Source: Bacillota bacterium (GTDB taxonomy: Bacteria > Bacillota > Limnochordia > Limnochordales > Limnochordaceae). Taken from it: a stretch of 54,331 nt of DNA. Positions 32,799 through 41,933 of the stretch are shown in pieces. Location: the NCBI GenBank assembly GCA_017577405.1, contig PIUA01000014.1, forward strand, positions 1 to 54,331, written 5' to 3'. The translations under genes and the position numbers were made by a program. How positions within the stretch are numbered: position 1 is the first letter of the stretch; every line of letters starts with the position of its first letter. A model generated the notes under the pieces. That model was given only the letters and a program-made list of their open reading frames with translations, had not been told where the DNA came from and ran no database searches.

Positions 32799-34040
32799 GT
32801 GAAGGGACGGGGCATCGGGCTGGCGGTGGCGCTCGCCGTTCTGGCCGGTCTTCTGGCTTGGAGCGGCACAGCGTCGGCGGAGACCCTGCGGGTGCTCCTG
32901 CCCATCGGCGGCGGGTACACCGAAGAGGACCAGATCGCCATTGCCGAAGCGTACATGGCCGCCCATCCCGACGTGCAGGTGGAGATGGAGTTCGTCGGGT
33001 GGGACGCCCTCTGGGACCGGATCATCACCTCCATCGCAACGGGCAACGCTCCGGACGTGATCTACATCGCCTCGCGTTGGATTCCGGCCCTGGCTGACAT
33101 GGGCGCCATCATCCCGCTGGATCCGTACATCGACGAGGCGAAGTGGGCCCTTTACTACCCGGCCGTCTGGGAGAGCGTGGAGTACCAAGGCCAGCACTGG
33201 GGCATCGTGCGGGCCATGTCCACCAAGGCGCTTCTCTACAACAAGACCCTCCTGGAAGCGGCGGGCGTGGAGCTGCCCATGACGAGCTGGGAGGCGATCC
33301 TGGAGGCGGCCCGTAGGGTCCACAACCCGCCGGAGGTCTACGGGTTCGGCCTGCCGGCCAACCGGTTCGTCTCCACCGTGACCGAGTTCCAGAACTGGCT
33401 CTACGCGAACGGCGCCCGCATCACCAACGAAGAGGGTGTCGCCACCGTGGACAGCCCGGCCGCCGTGGAAGCGATGGAGTTCTACTTCGGCGCCTTGAAG
33501 GCGTACGCGCAGCCGTCACCCATCGAGTGGCGGCGGGAAGATCTGATCCGCCTCTTCAAGAGCGGGCGGCTCGCCATGTACACCGACCACGTCTTCAGTG
33601 TCATCGAGGCCCTGGAGGCAGGGATTGACGTGGGCGTCCAGATGGTGCCGGCGGGCCCCCAGGGCGACCGGCCCTTCGCCACGGTGGTGGTCACCGACTC
33701 CATTGCCATCCCGGCGCAGGCGCGGCATAAGGACCTGGCCGTGGAGTTCGCCATGTTCATGACCAACTTCGAAAATCAGGCCACGTGGGACATCACCCTG
33801 GGCTTCATCCCGCCCATGCCGGCCGAAGCGGGGCTGGAGGCCTTCAACCCCTGGTACTGGCAGGTCTTTATTGAGGGCCTGGAGTACGGCATCCCCCAGG
33901 CGGCCTCCATCCAGGACTGGGAGGGGGTCCAGGAAGCCCTCCTTACCGCCACCCAGAAGTACTTCCTGGGCCAGGCCGACGCGGAGACGGCCCTGAAGGA
34001 AGCGGCTCAGACCATCAACATCCTGCAGGGTGTCCAGTAA
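32799..34040 (+). CDS. Extracellular sugar-binding protein, importer 4
   Basis: The 413-residue family-1 solute-binding protein starts with a signal peptide (LAVALAVLAGLLAW, cleavage near TASA-ET) and lacks a lipobox cysteine. Characteristic elements are HPDVQVEMEFVGWDALWDR, NAPDVIYIASRW and SGRLAMYTDHVFSV. The GTG at 32799 follows TGGGAGGCGAGAGC; an ATG at 32718 is open in frame but gives no signal peptide. Two permease genes follow, 123 bases downstream. The substrate is unknown; the Opp-type system and beta-mannosidase further on suggest plant-derived oligosaccharides. Confidence 0.87.
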   Translation: MKGRGIGLAVALAVLAGLLAWSGTASAETLRVLLPIGGGYTEEDQIAIAEAYMAAHPDVQVEMEFVGWDALWDRIITSIATGNAPDVIYIASRWIPALADMGAIIPLDPYIDEAKWALYYPAVWESVEYQGQHWGIVRAMSTKALLYNKTLLEAAGVELPMTSWEAILEAARRVHNPPEVYGFGLPANRFVSTVTEFQNWLYANGARITNEEGVATVDSPAAVEAMEFYFGALKAYAQPSPIEWRREDLIRLFKSGRLAMYTDHVFSVIEALEAGIDVGVQMVPAGPQGDRPFATVVVTDSIAIPAQARHKDLAVEFAMFMTNFENQATWDITLGFIPPMPAEAGLEAFNPWYWQVFIEGLEYGIPQAASIQDWEGVQEALLTATQKYFLGQADAETALKEAAQTINILQGVQ

Positions 34041-34163
34041 CCTGGGCGCCCAGGAACGCTCAAGACCCCAGGAACCGGAAGGACCGGGCGGGGGAACCCG
34101 CCCGGCACCGTCACTCTCGACCCGACGGGTCCGGGAAGCGGTGGGAAGGATGGGGACGGGGCC

Positions 34164-35102
34164 ATGTTCCACCGGTGGCGAGGGCCCGGGGCCCGCTGGC
34201 GGGCCCGTTGGGCGGGCTTCCTTTACGTGCTCCCCATGCTCCTCTACCTGGCCCTCTTCTTGATCTACCCCATCGGCCGGGTGCTCTACCTTTCCTTCTT
34301 CGACGTCACTTTGCTGAGCATGACGCCCCAGTGGGCCGGTTGGAGCAACTACCTTTGGGCCTTCACCTTCCGGATGCCGGGCCAGGAGGGCGTCTACTTC
34401 CTGGCCAGCCTGGGGCGGACGGTCCTCTGGGTGGGGCTCTCCCTCTTGCTCAAGGTGAGCCTGGGCTTGGCGGGGGCGATCCTCCTCCACCAAGAGCTGG
34501 CGGGCCGCCAGGTTTACCGGACCCTGGCCGTGCTGCCCTGGGGCCTCCCCTGGGCCATCGCGGCCATGACCTGGGCTTGGACCATGAACACCCAGTTCGG
34601 GCTGGTGAACGGGGTGCTTCTGCGGCTGGGGCTGGTCTCCCAGCCGGTGGCCTTCCTGGGGGCGCCGGTGGCCGCCTTCGTCAGCACCGCGGTGGCCGAC
34701 GCCTGGATCGGGTTGCCCTTCATGGTGGTGATGATCCTGGCCGGTCTCCAGTCGGTGCCGGGGGACCTCCTGGATGCAGCGTTGGTCGATGGGGCCTCCC
34801 CTTGGATCCGGTTCTTCCGGGTCACCCTGCCCCTGGTCCGCCCCGTGGTGCTCACCACGGCGCTCCTCTCGACGGTCTGGACCTTCAACTCCTTCGACCC
34901 CATCTGGGTCATGACCCGGGGCGGCCCCGTCTCCGCCACCGAGACCTTGCCCATCGCCATCTACAACGTGGCCTTCCGGCTCCTCCGCTTCGGCGGGCTG
35001 GGGAAGGCCGCGGCCATGACCACGGTCCAGGTGCTGGTGGTGACGGCCATCACCCTAGGCTACCTGCAAGCCCTGCGGGGCGGGCAGGAGGGGTCCCAAT
35101 GA
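34164..35102 (+). CDS. MalF-type sugar permease, importer 4
   Basis: A 312-residue permease with an arginine-rich N-terminus (HRWRGPGARWRARW), six predicted helices, and a docking loop reading DAALVDGAS rather than the usual EAA: the first glutamate is replaced by aspartate. The gene ends in an ATGA overlap with the MalG-type gene. Permease TFNSFDPIWVMTRGGP is the usual MalF C-terminal block. The start ATG at 34164 follows GGGGACGGGGCC without a strong ribosome-binding site. Confidence 0.86.
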   Translation: MFHRWRGPGARWRARWAGFLYVLPMLLYLALFLIYPIGRVLYLSFFDVTLLSMTPQWAGWSNYLWAFTFRMPGQEGVYFLASLGRTVLWVGLSLLLKVSLGLAGAILLHQELAGRQVYRTLAVLPWGLPWAIAAMTWAWTMNTQFGLVNGVLLRLGLVSQPVAFLGAPVAAFVSTAVADAWIGLPFMVVMILAGLQSVPGDLLDAALVDGASPWIRFFRVTLPLVRPVVLTTALLSTVWTFNSFDPIWVMTRGGPVSATETLPIAIYNVAFRLLRFGGLGKAAAMTTVQVLVVTAITLGYLQALRGGQEGSQ

Positions 35103-35932
35103 GGAAGGGCCTGGCGAAGGTGGCCACCCACGGGCTGGTGATGCTCTTTCTCGTCTTCATGCTCCTGCCCATCTACCAGATGGTCATCACCGCGCTGAAG
35201 CCGGAGGCGGAGGCGTGGCTGGTCCCGCCCAGCCTCGTCCCCCGGCGGCCCACCCTGGAGAACTTCGCCGAGATGTTCGAGATCGTGCCCCGGCTGCCCA
35301 GGTTCCTGGGGAACAGCTTCATCTACGGGCTGGGAGTGAGCCTGGTCTCCCTCGGGGTGGCCGTGCCGGCCGCGTACGGGCTCTCCCGCCACCCGATCCC
35401 GGGCCGGCGGGGGATCCTCTTCCTCCTGGTCTACGCCAACATGTTCGCCCCCATCATGTTGCTGGTGCCGCTCTACGACATCATCCGGGTCCTGGGGCTC
35501 CTCAACACCCGCCCGGCCATGATCCTGGCGGGCTCCGTCTTCACCCTGCCGCTGTCGGTGCTGCTCCTGGCCTCGTACTTCGAGGCGGTGCCCCGGTCCC
35601 TTGAGGAGGCGGCCTGGGTGGACGGCTGCTCCCGCCTTCGGGCCCTGGGTCAGGTGGTCTTGCCCCTGGTGCTACCGGCCATGGTGGCGGTGGCCATCTA
35701 CGCCTTCATCACCGGCTGGAGCCAGCAGTTCGTCCTGGCCCTGGTCCTCATCCAATCGCCGGACCTGATGCCCATCACCCAGGGGCTTTACCAGTTCTTC
35801 TCCCGCAGCTCCGTCCGCTGGCCCGAGCTGATGGCCGCCTCCTTGGTCGCGGCCTCCGTCCCCATGCTGCTGTTCATGCTGGTCCAGCGGTACATCGTCC
35901 AGGGCCTGACGGCCGGGGCCGTCAAGATGTAA
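35099..35932 (+). CDS. MalG-type sugar permease, importer 4
   Basis: A 277-residue permease with ALKPEAEAW after helix 1, an EEAAWVDGCS docking loop and the GLTAGAVKM tail. Its ATG overlaps the stop of the MalF-type gene (ATGA) and has GGGCAGGAGGGG upstream. It completes importer 4. A 228-base gap follows before the Opp-type binding protein, and no terminator is seen in it, so read-through is possible. Confidence 0.88.
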   Translation: MRKGLAKVATHGLVMLFLVFMLLPIYQMVITALKPEAEAWLVPPSLVPRRPTLENFAEMFEIVPRLPRFLGNSFIYGLGVSLVSLGVAVPAAYGLSRHPIPGRRGILFLLVYANMFAPIMLLVPLYDIIRVLGLLNTRPAMILAGSVFTLPLSVLLLASYFEAVPRSLEEAAWVDGCSRLRALGQVVLPLVLPAMVAVAIYAFITGWSQQFVLALVLIQSPDLMPITQGLYQFFSRSSVRWPELMAASLVAASVPMLLFMLVQRYIVQGLTAGAVKM

Positions 35933-36160
35933 GGGTGCAACCGCGGTAGAGCGGACAAGGCGGGTGGGGGATGCCCTGGCCGGGAACGGGTTTCCTGGAA
36001 GGAGGGTGCTTGGCCCTGAGACCCGTCCGGAAAGACGGTGCCTGGTGCAGGAAAATTCTCAGAAGAAAACCAAGAATCAGACTAGAAGTCGGGTTCACGG
36101 GTGCCGACCACGCGCGCGAATGAGGCTTTCGGTGGTGCGGGACTGAAAGGAGGTTGCCTG
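35933..36160 (+). other. Gap before the Opp-type operon
   Basis: This 228-base stretch has no gene. Most is GC-rich, but about 36045-36090 is A-rich and may hold the promoter of the Opp-type operon; no clear -35/-10 pair or terminator hairpin could be picked out. Confidence 0.4.
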
Positions 36161-37891
36161 GTGAAGAGGTTGGCATCGGTGGCTCTAGGCTTGGCCCTCG
36201 GCCTCGGGCTCGTCGCCTGTGTTGGGGGGCAGCCGGTCGGGGCCCAGGCGCTGCCCCGGCATGAGACCTTCTCCATCTCGGGCCAGCAGTGGGGCCCTCC
36301 CACCAACTTCAACCCGGTCCACCCCAACCCCGGCTGGCCGGTGAGCCGGACCCAGAACATGACCTGGATCTATGAGTCCCTCTTCGCCTACAACATGGTC
36401 ACCGGTGAGATGGAACCCCTCTTGGCCGAGACCATGGAGTGGGCCGACCCCTACACTCTTGTCGTCACCTTGCGGGAGGGCACCCGCTTCCAAGACGGCC
36501 ACCCACTCACCGCCCAAGACGTGGCCTACACCTTCGAGCTGGCCCAGAGGCATCCCCTAGCCTACAGCAATCTCTGGGACGTGGGCTACCTGACGGGGAT
36601 CACCGTCCAGGATGAGCGGACGCTCACCTTCCACCTCCACCCCGACCACCTCAACCCCGGCGTGGTGCTGAATGCCCTGGGGACCATCCGCATCCTGCCC
36701 GAACACCTCTGGGTGGAGGTGGAGCAGACGGGGGATGTGGCCGGCTTCGCCAACATGGAGAACCCCGTCGGCTCCGGCCCCTACAAGCTGCACAGCTACA
36801 CCTCGGAGCAGATCATCCTGGAGCGGGACGACAACTACTGGGGCATCCCCTACTTCGGCATGCCGGCCCCCAAGTACGTGGTCCACCCCATCTTCCGGAG
36901 CAACGACGCGGCCAACCTGGCCTTCGAGCGGGGGCAGGTCGACCTGCACCAGACCTTCGTGCCCCAGTTCTGGACCATGAAGCAGCGGGGCGTCCCCGTC
37001 GGCGCCTGGTTCGCCGAGGAACCGTACCAGCTGCCGGCCACCACCCCGGCCCTCATCATCAACATCCAGCGCCAGCCCCTCGACAACCCCCTGGTGCGCC
37101 GGGCGCTGGCCTACAGCATCAACTATGGGCTCATCGCCCAGAATGCCATGTCCCGCTACTCGCCGCCGGCCCGCTCGAGCCTCATCGTCCCCCTGGGGGT
37201 GGCCGAGCAGCAGTACTTCGATGAAGCCCTGGTGGCCGAGTCCGGATGGGAGTACAACCCCCAGAAGGCCATCGAGATCCTCGAGCAGGAGCTGGGTGCC
37301 CGCCGGGGCCCCGACGGCATCTACGTGTTGCCTGACGGCACCCGCCTCGGCCCCTTCTACGTGGAGTGCCCCTTCGGCTGGACCGACTGGATGACAGCCC
37401 TGGAGATCGTGGCCCAGGGGGCCCAGGCGGTGGGCATCGACGTACGCACCCAGTTCCCCGAGGCCCCGGTCTGGAACACCCGCCTCAACAACGGCGACTT
37501 CGACCTGATCATGTACACGCCGGCGCCCGTATACGGGCCTAACATGCCCTGGGGCCGCTTCCACGAGGCGATGGACGGCCGGGGCGTGGCCCCCGTGGGC
37601 CAGCCCGCTTTCCGGGCCTGGAACCGGTACTTCAACGACGAGGTGAACCGGCTCCTGGACCAGGTGGCCGCCGAGACGGACCCCGCCCGGCTGGCGGAGC
37701 TGTATGGCCAGCTGGACCGGATCTACATGGAGGACGTCCCCATCATCGTCCTCATGTACCGGCCGGCCTACTTCTGGTTCTACAACGAGTCGGTCTGGAC
37801 GGGCTTCCCCAACGCAGACGATCCCTACGCCCCGCCCCAGTACAACGGCGCGGGCATCCGGCTCATCTACCGGCTGAAGCCGGCCCAGTAA
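36161..37891 (+). CDS. Family-5 (Opp/Dpp-type) oligosaccharide-binding lipoprotein
   Basis: The 576-residue protein begins with a lipoprotein signal whose lipobox LVAC puts the anchor cysteine at residue 20. It is a family-5 solute-binding protein: EPLLAETMEWADPYTLVV, DGHPLTAQDVAYTFEL and NPVGSGPYKL are conserved blocks. Members bind peptides, but a branch in Thermotoga and other thermophiles binds cellobiose or mannobiose. The GH2 beta-mannosidase gene ending this operon favours beta-mannosides. The GTG at 36161 follows AAAGGAGGTTGCCTG. It is the only binding protein here with a clear lipid anchor. Confidence 0.85.
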   Translation: MKRLASVALGLALGLGLVACVGGQPVGAQALPRHETFSISGQQWGPPTNFNPVHPNPGWPVSRTQNMTWIYESLFAYNMVTGEMEPLLAETMEWADPYTLVVTLREGTRFQDGHPLTAQDVAYTFELAQRHPLAYSNLWDVGYLTGITVQDERTLTFHLHPDHLNPGVVLNALGTIRILPEHLWVEVEQTGDVAGFANMENPVGSGPYKLHSYTSEQIILERDDNYWGIPYFGMPAPKYVVHPIFRSNDAANLAFERGQVDLHQTFVPQFWTMKQRGVPVGAWFAEEPYQLPATTPALIINIQRQPLDNPLVRRALAYSINYGLIAQNAMSRYSPPARSSLIVPLGVAEQQYFDEALVAESGWEYNPQKAIEILEQELGARRGPDGIYVLPDGTRLGPFYVECPFGWTDWMTALEIVAQGAQAVGIDVRTQFPEAPVWNTRLNNGDFDLIMYTPAPVYGPNMPWGRFHEAMDGRGVAPVGQPAFRAWNRYFNDEVNRLLDQVAAETDPARLAELYGQLDRIYMEDVPIIVLMYRPAYFWFYNESVWTGFPNADDPYAPPQYNGAGIRLIYRLKPAQ

Positions 37892-37984
37892 CCGGCGGGC
37901 GGGAGGGCGGCCCCGAGGTGGCGGGCGCTCTCCCGCCCCCGTCGCCGTCGCCGGCCGGATCCCGTTCAGCAGGGGGGTAGGCCG

Positions 37985-38995
37985 ATGAGGACCTTCCGGC
38001 GGTACGTGCTGGCCAAGGCAGGCTGGTACCTCCTGGCCCTGCTCCTGGCCATGGCCCTCAACTTCTCCCTGCCCCGGCTCATCCCGGGCAACCCGGTCAC
38101 GGTCATCGTCTCCCGGACGGTGTCGGGCGACTTTCCCGCTGAATCGCTGGAGCGGATCTACACCACCTATGTCCGGGAGTTTGGCCTGGACCAGCCGGTC
38201 CACGTCCAGTTCCTGACCTATCTCGCAGGGGTCCTCCGGGGGGATTGGGGCACGTCCTTCATGCTCTACCCGGCCAAGGTGCGGGACCTCATCGGCCAAG
38301 CCCTGCCCTGGACCCTCGCCCTCCAAGTGCCCAGCATCCTGGTGGGGTGGCTCCTGGGCAACCTTCTGGGCGCGGTGGCCGCGTACACAGGCGGGCGGCT
38401 CGACACGGGCGTCTTGACGGCCTCGCTGCTCTTCTCCAACATCCCCTACTACGGCCTGGCCATCATCCTGCTCTACCTCTTGGCGGTGCAGTTGCCCCTC
38501 TTTCCCACGGGCGGCGGCTACACCTTCGGGAGCCTCCCCAACCTCTCCTGGACCTTCCTCGCCGACGCGGCCCGCCACCACGCCCTGCCGTTCCTCTCCC
38601 TGGTTCTGGTCAGCATCGGCGGCCAGGCCATCGGCATGCGGGAGATGGCCCTCTACGAGGTGAGCGCCGACTACGTCCAGTACGGCAAGATGTTGGGCCT
38701 GAGCGACCGGAAGCTGATCCGGTACGTCTTCCGGAACGCCTCCCTCCCCCAGATCACCGGCATGGCCCTCTCCCTGGGCACCATGGTGGCCGGCGCCCTG
38801 GTCACCGAGATGGTCTTCTCCTACCCGGGCATCGGCAGCCTGCTCTTCACCGCCATCCGGCAGAGCGACTACCCGTTGATCCAGGGGATCACGCTCCTCG
38901 TGAGCGTGGCCGTCCTCCTGGCCAACTTCCTGGCGGACCTCCTCTACGGCCTGGTGGACCCCCGTATCCGGGCCGCCCAGCGAGGTGAGCGGTGA
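37985..38995 (+). CDS. Opp/Dpp-type permease (DppB-like)
   Basis: A 336-residue permease with the DppB pattern: PGNPVTVIVS, EFGLDQPVHVQFLTYL, LRGDWGTSF, and a docking loop reading DYVQYGKMLGLSDRKLI ahead of the last helices, followed by TEMVFSYPGIGSLL. It should form the pore with the permease half of the next gene. Its stop overlaps the next start in TGATG. The ATG at 37985 lies after AGGGGGGTAGGCCG. Confidence 0.9.
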   Translation: MRTFRRYVLAKAGWYLLALLLAMALNFSLPRLIPGNPVTVIVSRTVSGDFPAESLERIYTTYVREFGLDQPVHVQFLTYLAGVLRGDWGTSFMLYPAKVRDLIGQALPWTLALQVPSILVGWLLGNLLGAVAAYTGGRLDTGVLTASLLFSNIPYYGLAIILLYLLAVQLPLFPTGGGYTFGSLPNLSWTFLADAARHHALPFLSLVLVSIGGQAIGMREMALYEVSADYVQYGKMLGLSDRKLIRYVFRNASLPQITGMALSLGTMVAGALVTEMVFSYPGIGSLLFTAIRQSDYPLIQGITLLVSVAVLLANFLADLLYGLVDPRIRAAQRGER

Positions 38996-40941
38996 TGGGG
39001 GCGACCGTGCGGATGCTCTTTGCCTCGCGGCGCTTCACCCTGAGCTTGGCCCTCCTCCTCGCGGTGGTGGCCCTGGGGCTCCTGGGGCCGTTGGTGAGCT
39101 CCCGCGATCCCCTGCTCATGTCGGGTGGCATGTTCGAGGCCCCATCCCGGGAGCACTGGCTGGGGACGGACAATTTCGGCCGGGATGTCTTCACCCAGCT
39201 CCTCTACGGGACCCGGACCTCCCTCTACGTGGGGGCCATCGCCGGACTGGTGGCGACGGCTATCGGCGTGGCCGTCGGAGCCCTGGCGGGGTACCGCGGG
39301 GGCTGGCTGGATGAGATGTTGATGGGGCTCACCAACGTCTTCATCACCATCCCCAGCATCGTTATCCTCATCCTGGTCTCCGTCTCCCTCAGGACCCGGA
39401 CGGCCACCATCATGGGCCTGGTCATCGGGCTGACCAGCTGGCCCTGGACCGCCCGGGCGGTCCGGGCCCAGACCACCAGCCTCAAGACCCGGGAGCACAT
39501 GGATGTGGCCCGCCTTTCGGGGCTGTCCACGCCCCGGATCATCCTCTTTGAGATTTTGCCCTTCATGTTCTCCTACATCTTCATGGCCTTCATCCTCCAG
39601 TTCTTCGGCGGCCTCATGAGCGAGGCCACCTTGAGCATGCTGGGCCTGGGACCCTTCCAGACCGTCTCCCTGGGCGTCATGCTCCAGTGGGCCCTGCTGT
39701 GGGAGGCCGTCCGAGTGGGGGCCTGGTGGGCGTTCCTGCCGCCCGTCTTCTTCCTCACCGTCACCTCCTTCAGCCTGATGAGCCTGAACGCCAGCATGGA
39801 CGAGTTCTTCAACCCTCGGGCCCGGGACCGCTCGGCCCGTGCCGGGGCCCGGGCCGTGGCGCGGCTCCGGGAGGTGGCGCCTCACGCCGAGGCCGGTGAC
39901 GAGCCCGCCCCCGACGCGCTCCTCGCCTGCTGGCAGCTCCACGCGGCCTACGTGTCCCCGGGGCTGCCGCCCGTCTGGGCGGTGAACGGGGTGAGCCTGG
40001 CGGTGCGGCCGGGCGAGGTGTTGGGCATCGCCGGCGAGTCGGGGTGCGGCAAGACGACCCTCGCCCATCTGCTCGCCTGCCATCTGGAGCCGCCTCTCTA
40101 CCTTCTGAAGGGCCAGATCCGGGTGGCCGGGCGGGACCCGCTCACCTTGTCGCCGGAGCGGCTTCGCCGGGAGGTCCGGGGAGAGCTGGTCGCGATGCTG
40201 CCCCAAGGCGCCCTCAACGCACTCAACCCCACTCGACGAGTGGGTGCTTTGGCGGTGGACGTGGTGCGGGAGCACCATCCGGAGCTGACGCGCCGGGAGG
40301 TGCTGGACCAGGCCCGGCGGCGTTTTGAGCACCTGGGCCTGCCAGCGGCGGTGCTGGACCAGTACCCTCACCAGCTGAGCGGGGGGATGAAGCAGCGGGT
40401 GGTCGCGGTCCTCTCGACCCTGCTCAACCCCCGGGTGCTCATCGCCGACGAGCCCACCTCAGCCCTGGATGTGACTTCCCAGCGGGCGGTCCTCGATCTG
40501 CTCCGCCGCCTGCTGGAGGAGGGCATCATCCAGAGCGTCGTCTTCATCACCCACGAGCTGCCCCTCTTGCAGCAGGTGGCCCACCGGATCGCCGTCATGT
40601 ACGCGGGCCGTCTGGTGGAGACGGGGCGGGTGGAGGAGGTCCTGGCCGGGCCCCAGCACCCCTACACCCAGGCCCTGGTCCGGTCCGTGCTGGCCCCCGA
40701 ACCCCGCCGGGGCCGGGCGCGGGTAGAGGGGATTCCCGGCGCCCCGCCCGATCTACGGGAACTACCCCAGGGGTGCGCCTTTGCCCCCCGGTGCGGGGTG
40801 GCCTTGGACCGGTGCCGGGTGGAGGTCCCGCCGCGCTTCCGCTCCGGCGATCGGGACGCCTGGTGCTGGCGGCTCTTGGAGGAGGGCTGGCTGCCTGCCC
40901 CGGTGGCGGGGAGGCGCGGGTTGCCCCCGGGGGACGGGTGA
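38995..40941 (+). CDS. Fused Opp/Dpp permease (DppC-like) and ATPase (DppD-like)
   Basis: One 648-residue frame carries a complete DppC-type permease (to about residue 270, with GTDNFGRDVFTQLLYG and a MDVARLSGLSTPRII docking loop), a charged linker, and a full DppD-type ATPase. ATPase motifs: Walker A GESGCGKTT from residue 347, signature LSGGMKQR 461-468, Walker B IADEPTSALD from 483, and the C-terminal oligopeptide-transporter cysteine region CAFAPRCGVALDRC that is often a 4Fe-4S site. Such fusions exist but are uncommon. It should work with DppB-like 37985 and the second ATPase at 41085. The ATG at 38995 overlaps the preceding stop. Confidence 0.9.
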   Translation: MGATVRMLFASRRFTLSLALLLAVVALGLLGPLVSSRDPLLMSGGMFEAPSREHWLGTDNFGRDVFTQLLYGTRTSLYVGAIAGLVATAIGVAVGALAGYRGGWLDEMLMGLTNVFITIPSIVILILVSVSLRTRTATIMGLVIGLTSWPWTARAVRAQTTSLKTREHMDVARLSGLSTPRIILFEILPFMFSYIFMAFILQFFGGLMSEATLSMLGLGPFQTVSLGVMLQWALLWEAVRVGAWWAFLPPVFFLTVTSFSLMSLNASMDEFFNPRARDRSARAGARAVARLREVAPHAEAGDEPAPDALLACWQLHAAYVSPGLPPVWAVNGVSLAVRPGEVLGIAGESGCGKTTLAHLLACHLEPPLYLLKGQIRVAGRDPLTLSPERLRREVRGELVAMLPQGALNALNPTRRVGALAVDVVREHHPELTRREVLDQARRRFEHLGLPAAVLDQYPHQLSGGMKQRVVAVLSTLLNPRVLIADEPTSALDVTSQRAVLDLLRRLLEEGIIQSVVFITHELPLLQQVAHRIAVMYAGRLVETGRVEEVLAGPQHPYTQALVRSVLAPEPRRGRARVEGIPGAPPDLRELPQGCAFAPRCGVALDRCRVEVPPRFRSGDRDAWCWRLLEEGWLPAPVAGRRGLPPGDG

Positions 40942-41084
40942 GGCCCTGGCCACGGCCCAGGTCGGCCGGGAGGGGTGAGGACCGGCCTGGGGGCGGCGGG
41001 CGGAAGGGTAGGGGAGAGCCGGGCGGGAGGAAGCGGGGCGGAGGCCTCCTGGACGCAGGCGAGCCGGGCGAAGGAGGGGTGGTC

Positions 41085-41882
41085 GTGGGGGGTTCAAAGG
41101 CTGGACGGGTCCTCCTGGAGGCCCGGAACCTGACCCGGGTCTTCGGCTCGGGCCGCGCGGCCGTCACCGCCGTGGACGGCGTCTCCTTCCACCTCCGGGA
41201 GGCTGAGGTGGTCTCCCTGGTGGGGGAGAGCGGGAGCGGCAAGAGCACCGTCGCCCGCATGCTCTTGGGCCTCCTTCCGCCCACGGCCGGCACCATCCGC
41301 TTCGAGGGGCGGGAGGTGAGCCGGCTCCTCCGGACGGATCGGAAGGCCTACTGGCGGCAGGTCCAGGCGGTCTTCCAGGACCCTTTTGCATCCTTCAACC
41401 CCTTCGCCCGGGTGGAGCGGCTGCTGGCCAACAGCCTCCACCTGCTGCCTGGGCGGCTCCCGCCAGGCCACGCCCGGGCCCGGATGGCGGAGGTCCTCCG
41501 GGCTGTGGGGCTGGAGCCGGAGGCGGTGCTCTCCCGGCTCCCCCACCAGCTGAGCGGCGGCCAGCGCCAGCGGGTGATGATCGCCCGGGCCCTGATGCTC
41601 AAGCCCCGCCTCCTCATCGCCGATGAGCCCACCTCCATGATCGACGCTTCCTCCCGGGTGAGCCTCCTGAACGTCCTCCTGGACCTGCGGGAGGAGCTGG
41701 GGATGACCATCCTCTTCATCACCCACGACCTGGGTCTGGCCGCCTACACCAGCAACCGGCTTCTGGTGATGCAGAAGGGAAGGCTGGTGGAGGAGGGCCC
41801 CGTGGAGGAGGTTCTCGGCCGCCCGAAAAATGAGTACACCCAGAAGCTCCTGGCCGATGTTCCCCGCCTCCACCCGGTCTGA
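41085..41882 (+). CDS. Opp/Dpp-type ATPase (DppF-like)
   Basis: The 265-residue ATPase has Walker A GESGSGKST (47-55), Q-loop FQDPFASFNP, signature LSGGQRQR, and IADEPTSMIDASSR, where the usual ALD after the Walker B aspartate region is MID. It lacks the long C-terminal cysteine region, as DppF-type subunits often do. It pairs with the ATPase half of the fused subunit to power the oligosaccharide importer. I chose the GTG at 41085, seven bases after AAGGAGG; the long G-rich stretch 40942-41070 before it appears non-coding. Confidence 0.87.
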   Translation: MGGSKAGRVLLEARNLTRVFGSGRAAVTAVDGVSFHLREAEVVSLVGESGSGKSTVARMLLGLLPPTAGTIRFEGREVSRLLRTDRKAYWRQVQAVFQDPFASFNPFARVERLLANSLHLLPGRLPPGHARARMAEVLRAVGLEPEAVLSRLPHQLSGGQRQRVMIARALMLKPRLLIADEPTSMIDASSRVSLLNVLLDLREELGMTILFITHDLGLAAYTSNRLLVMQKGRLVEEGPVEEVLGRPKNEYTQKLLADVPRLHPV

Positions 41883-41933
41883 ACCGGGGGCGGCCGAGTC
41901 GACCATGGCACCCGCGGGAAGGAGTCGTGGCCG

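Noticed and set aside
36557-38581. 674-codon open frame antisense to the Opp-type binding protein and permease
   Set aside because: No recognisable domain; it spans two genes and an intergenic gap on the other strand, as expected for chance openness.
40942-41084. Possible N-terminal extension of the DppF-like ATPase through the G-rich stretch
   Set aside because: The translation is nearly all Gly, Arg and Pro, and a good AAGGAGG lies directly before the GTG at 41085.
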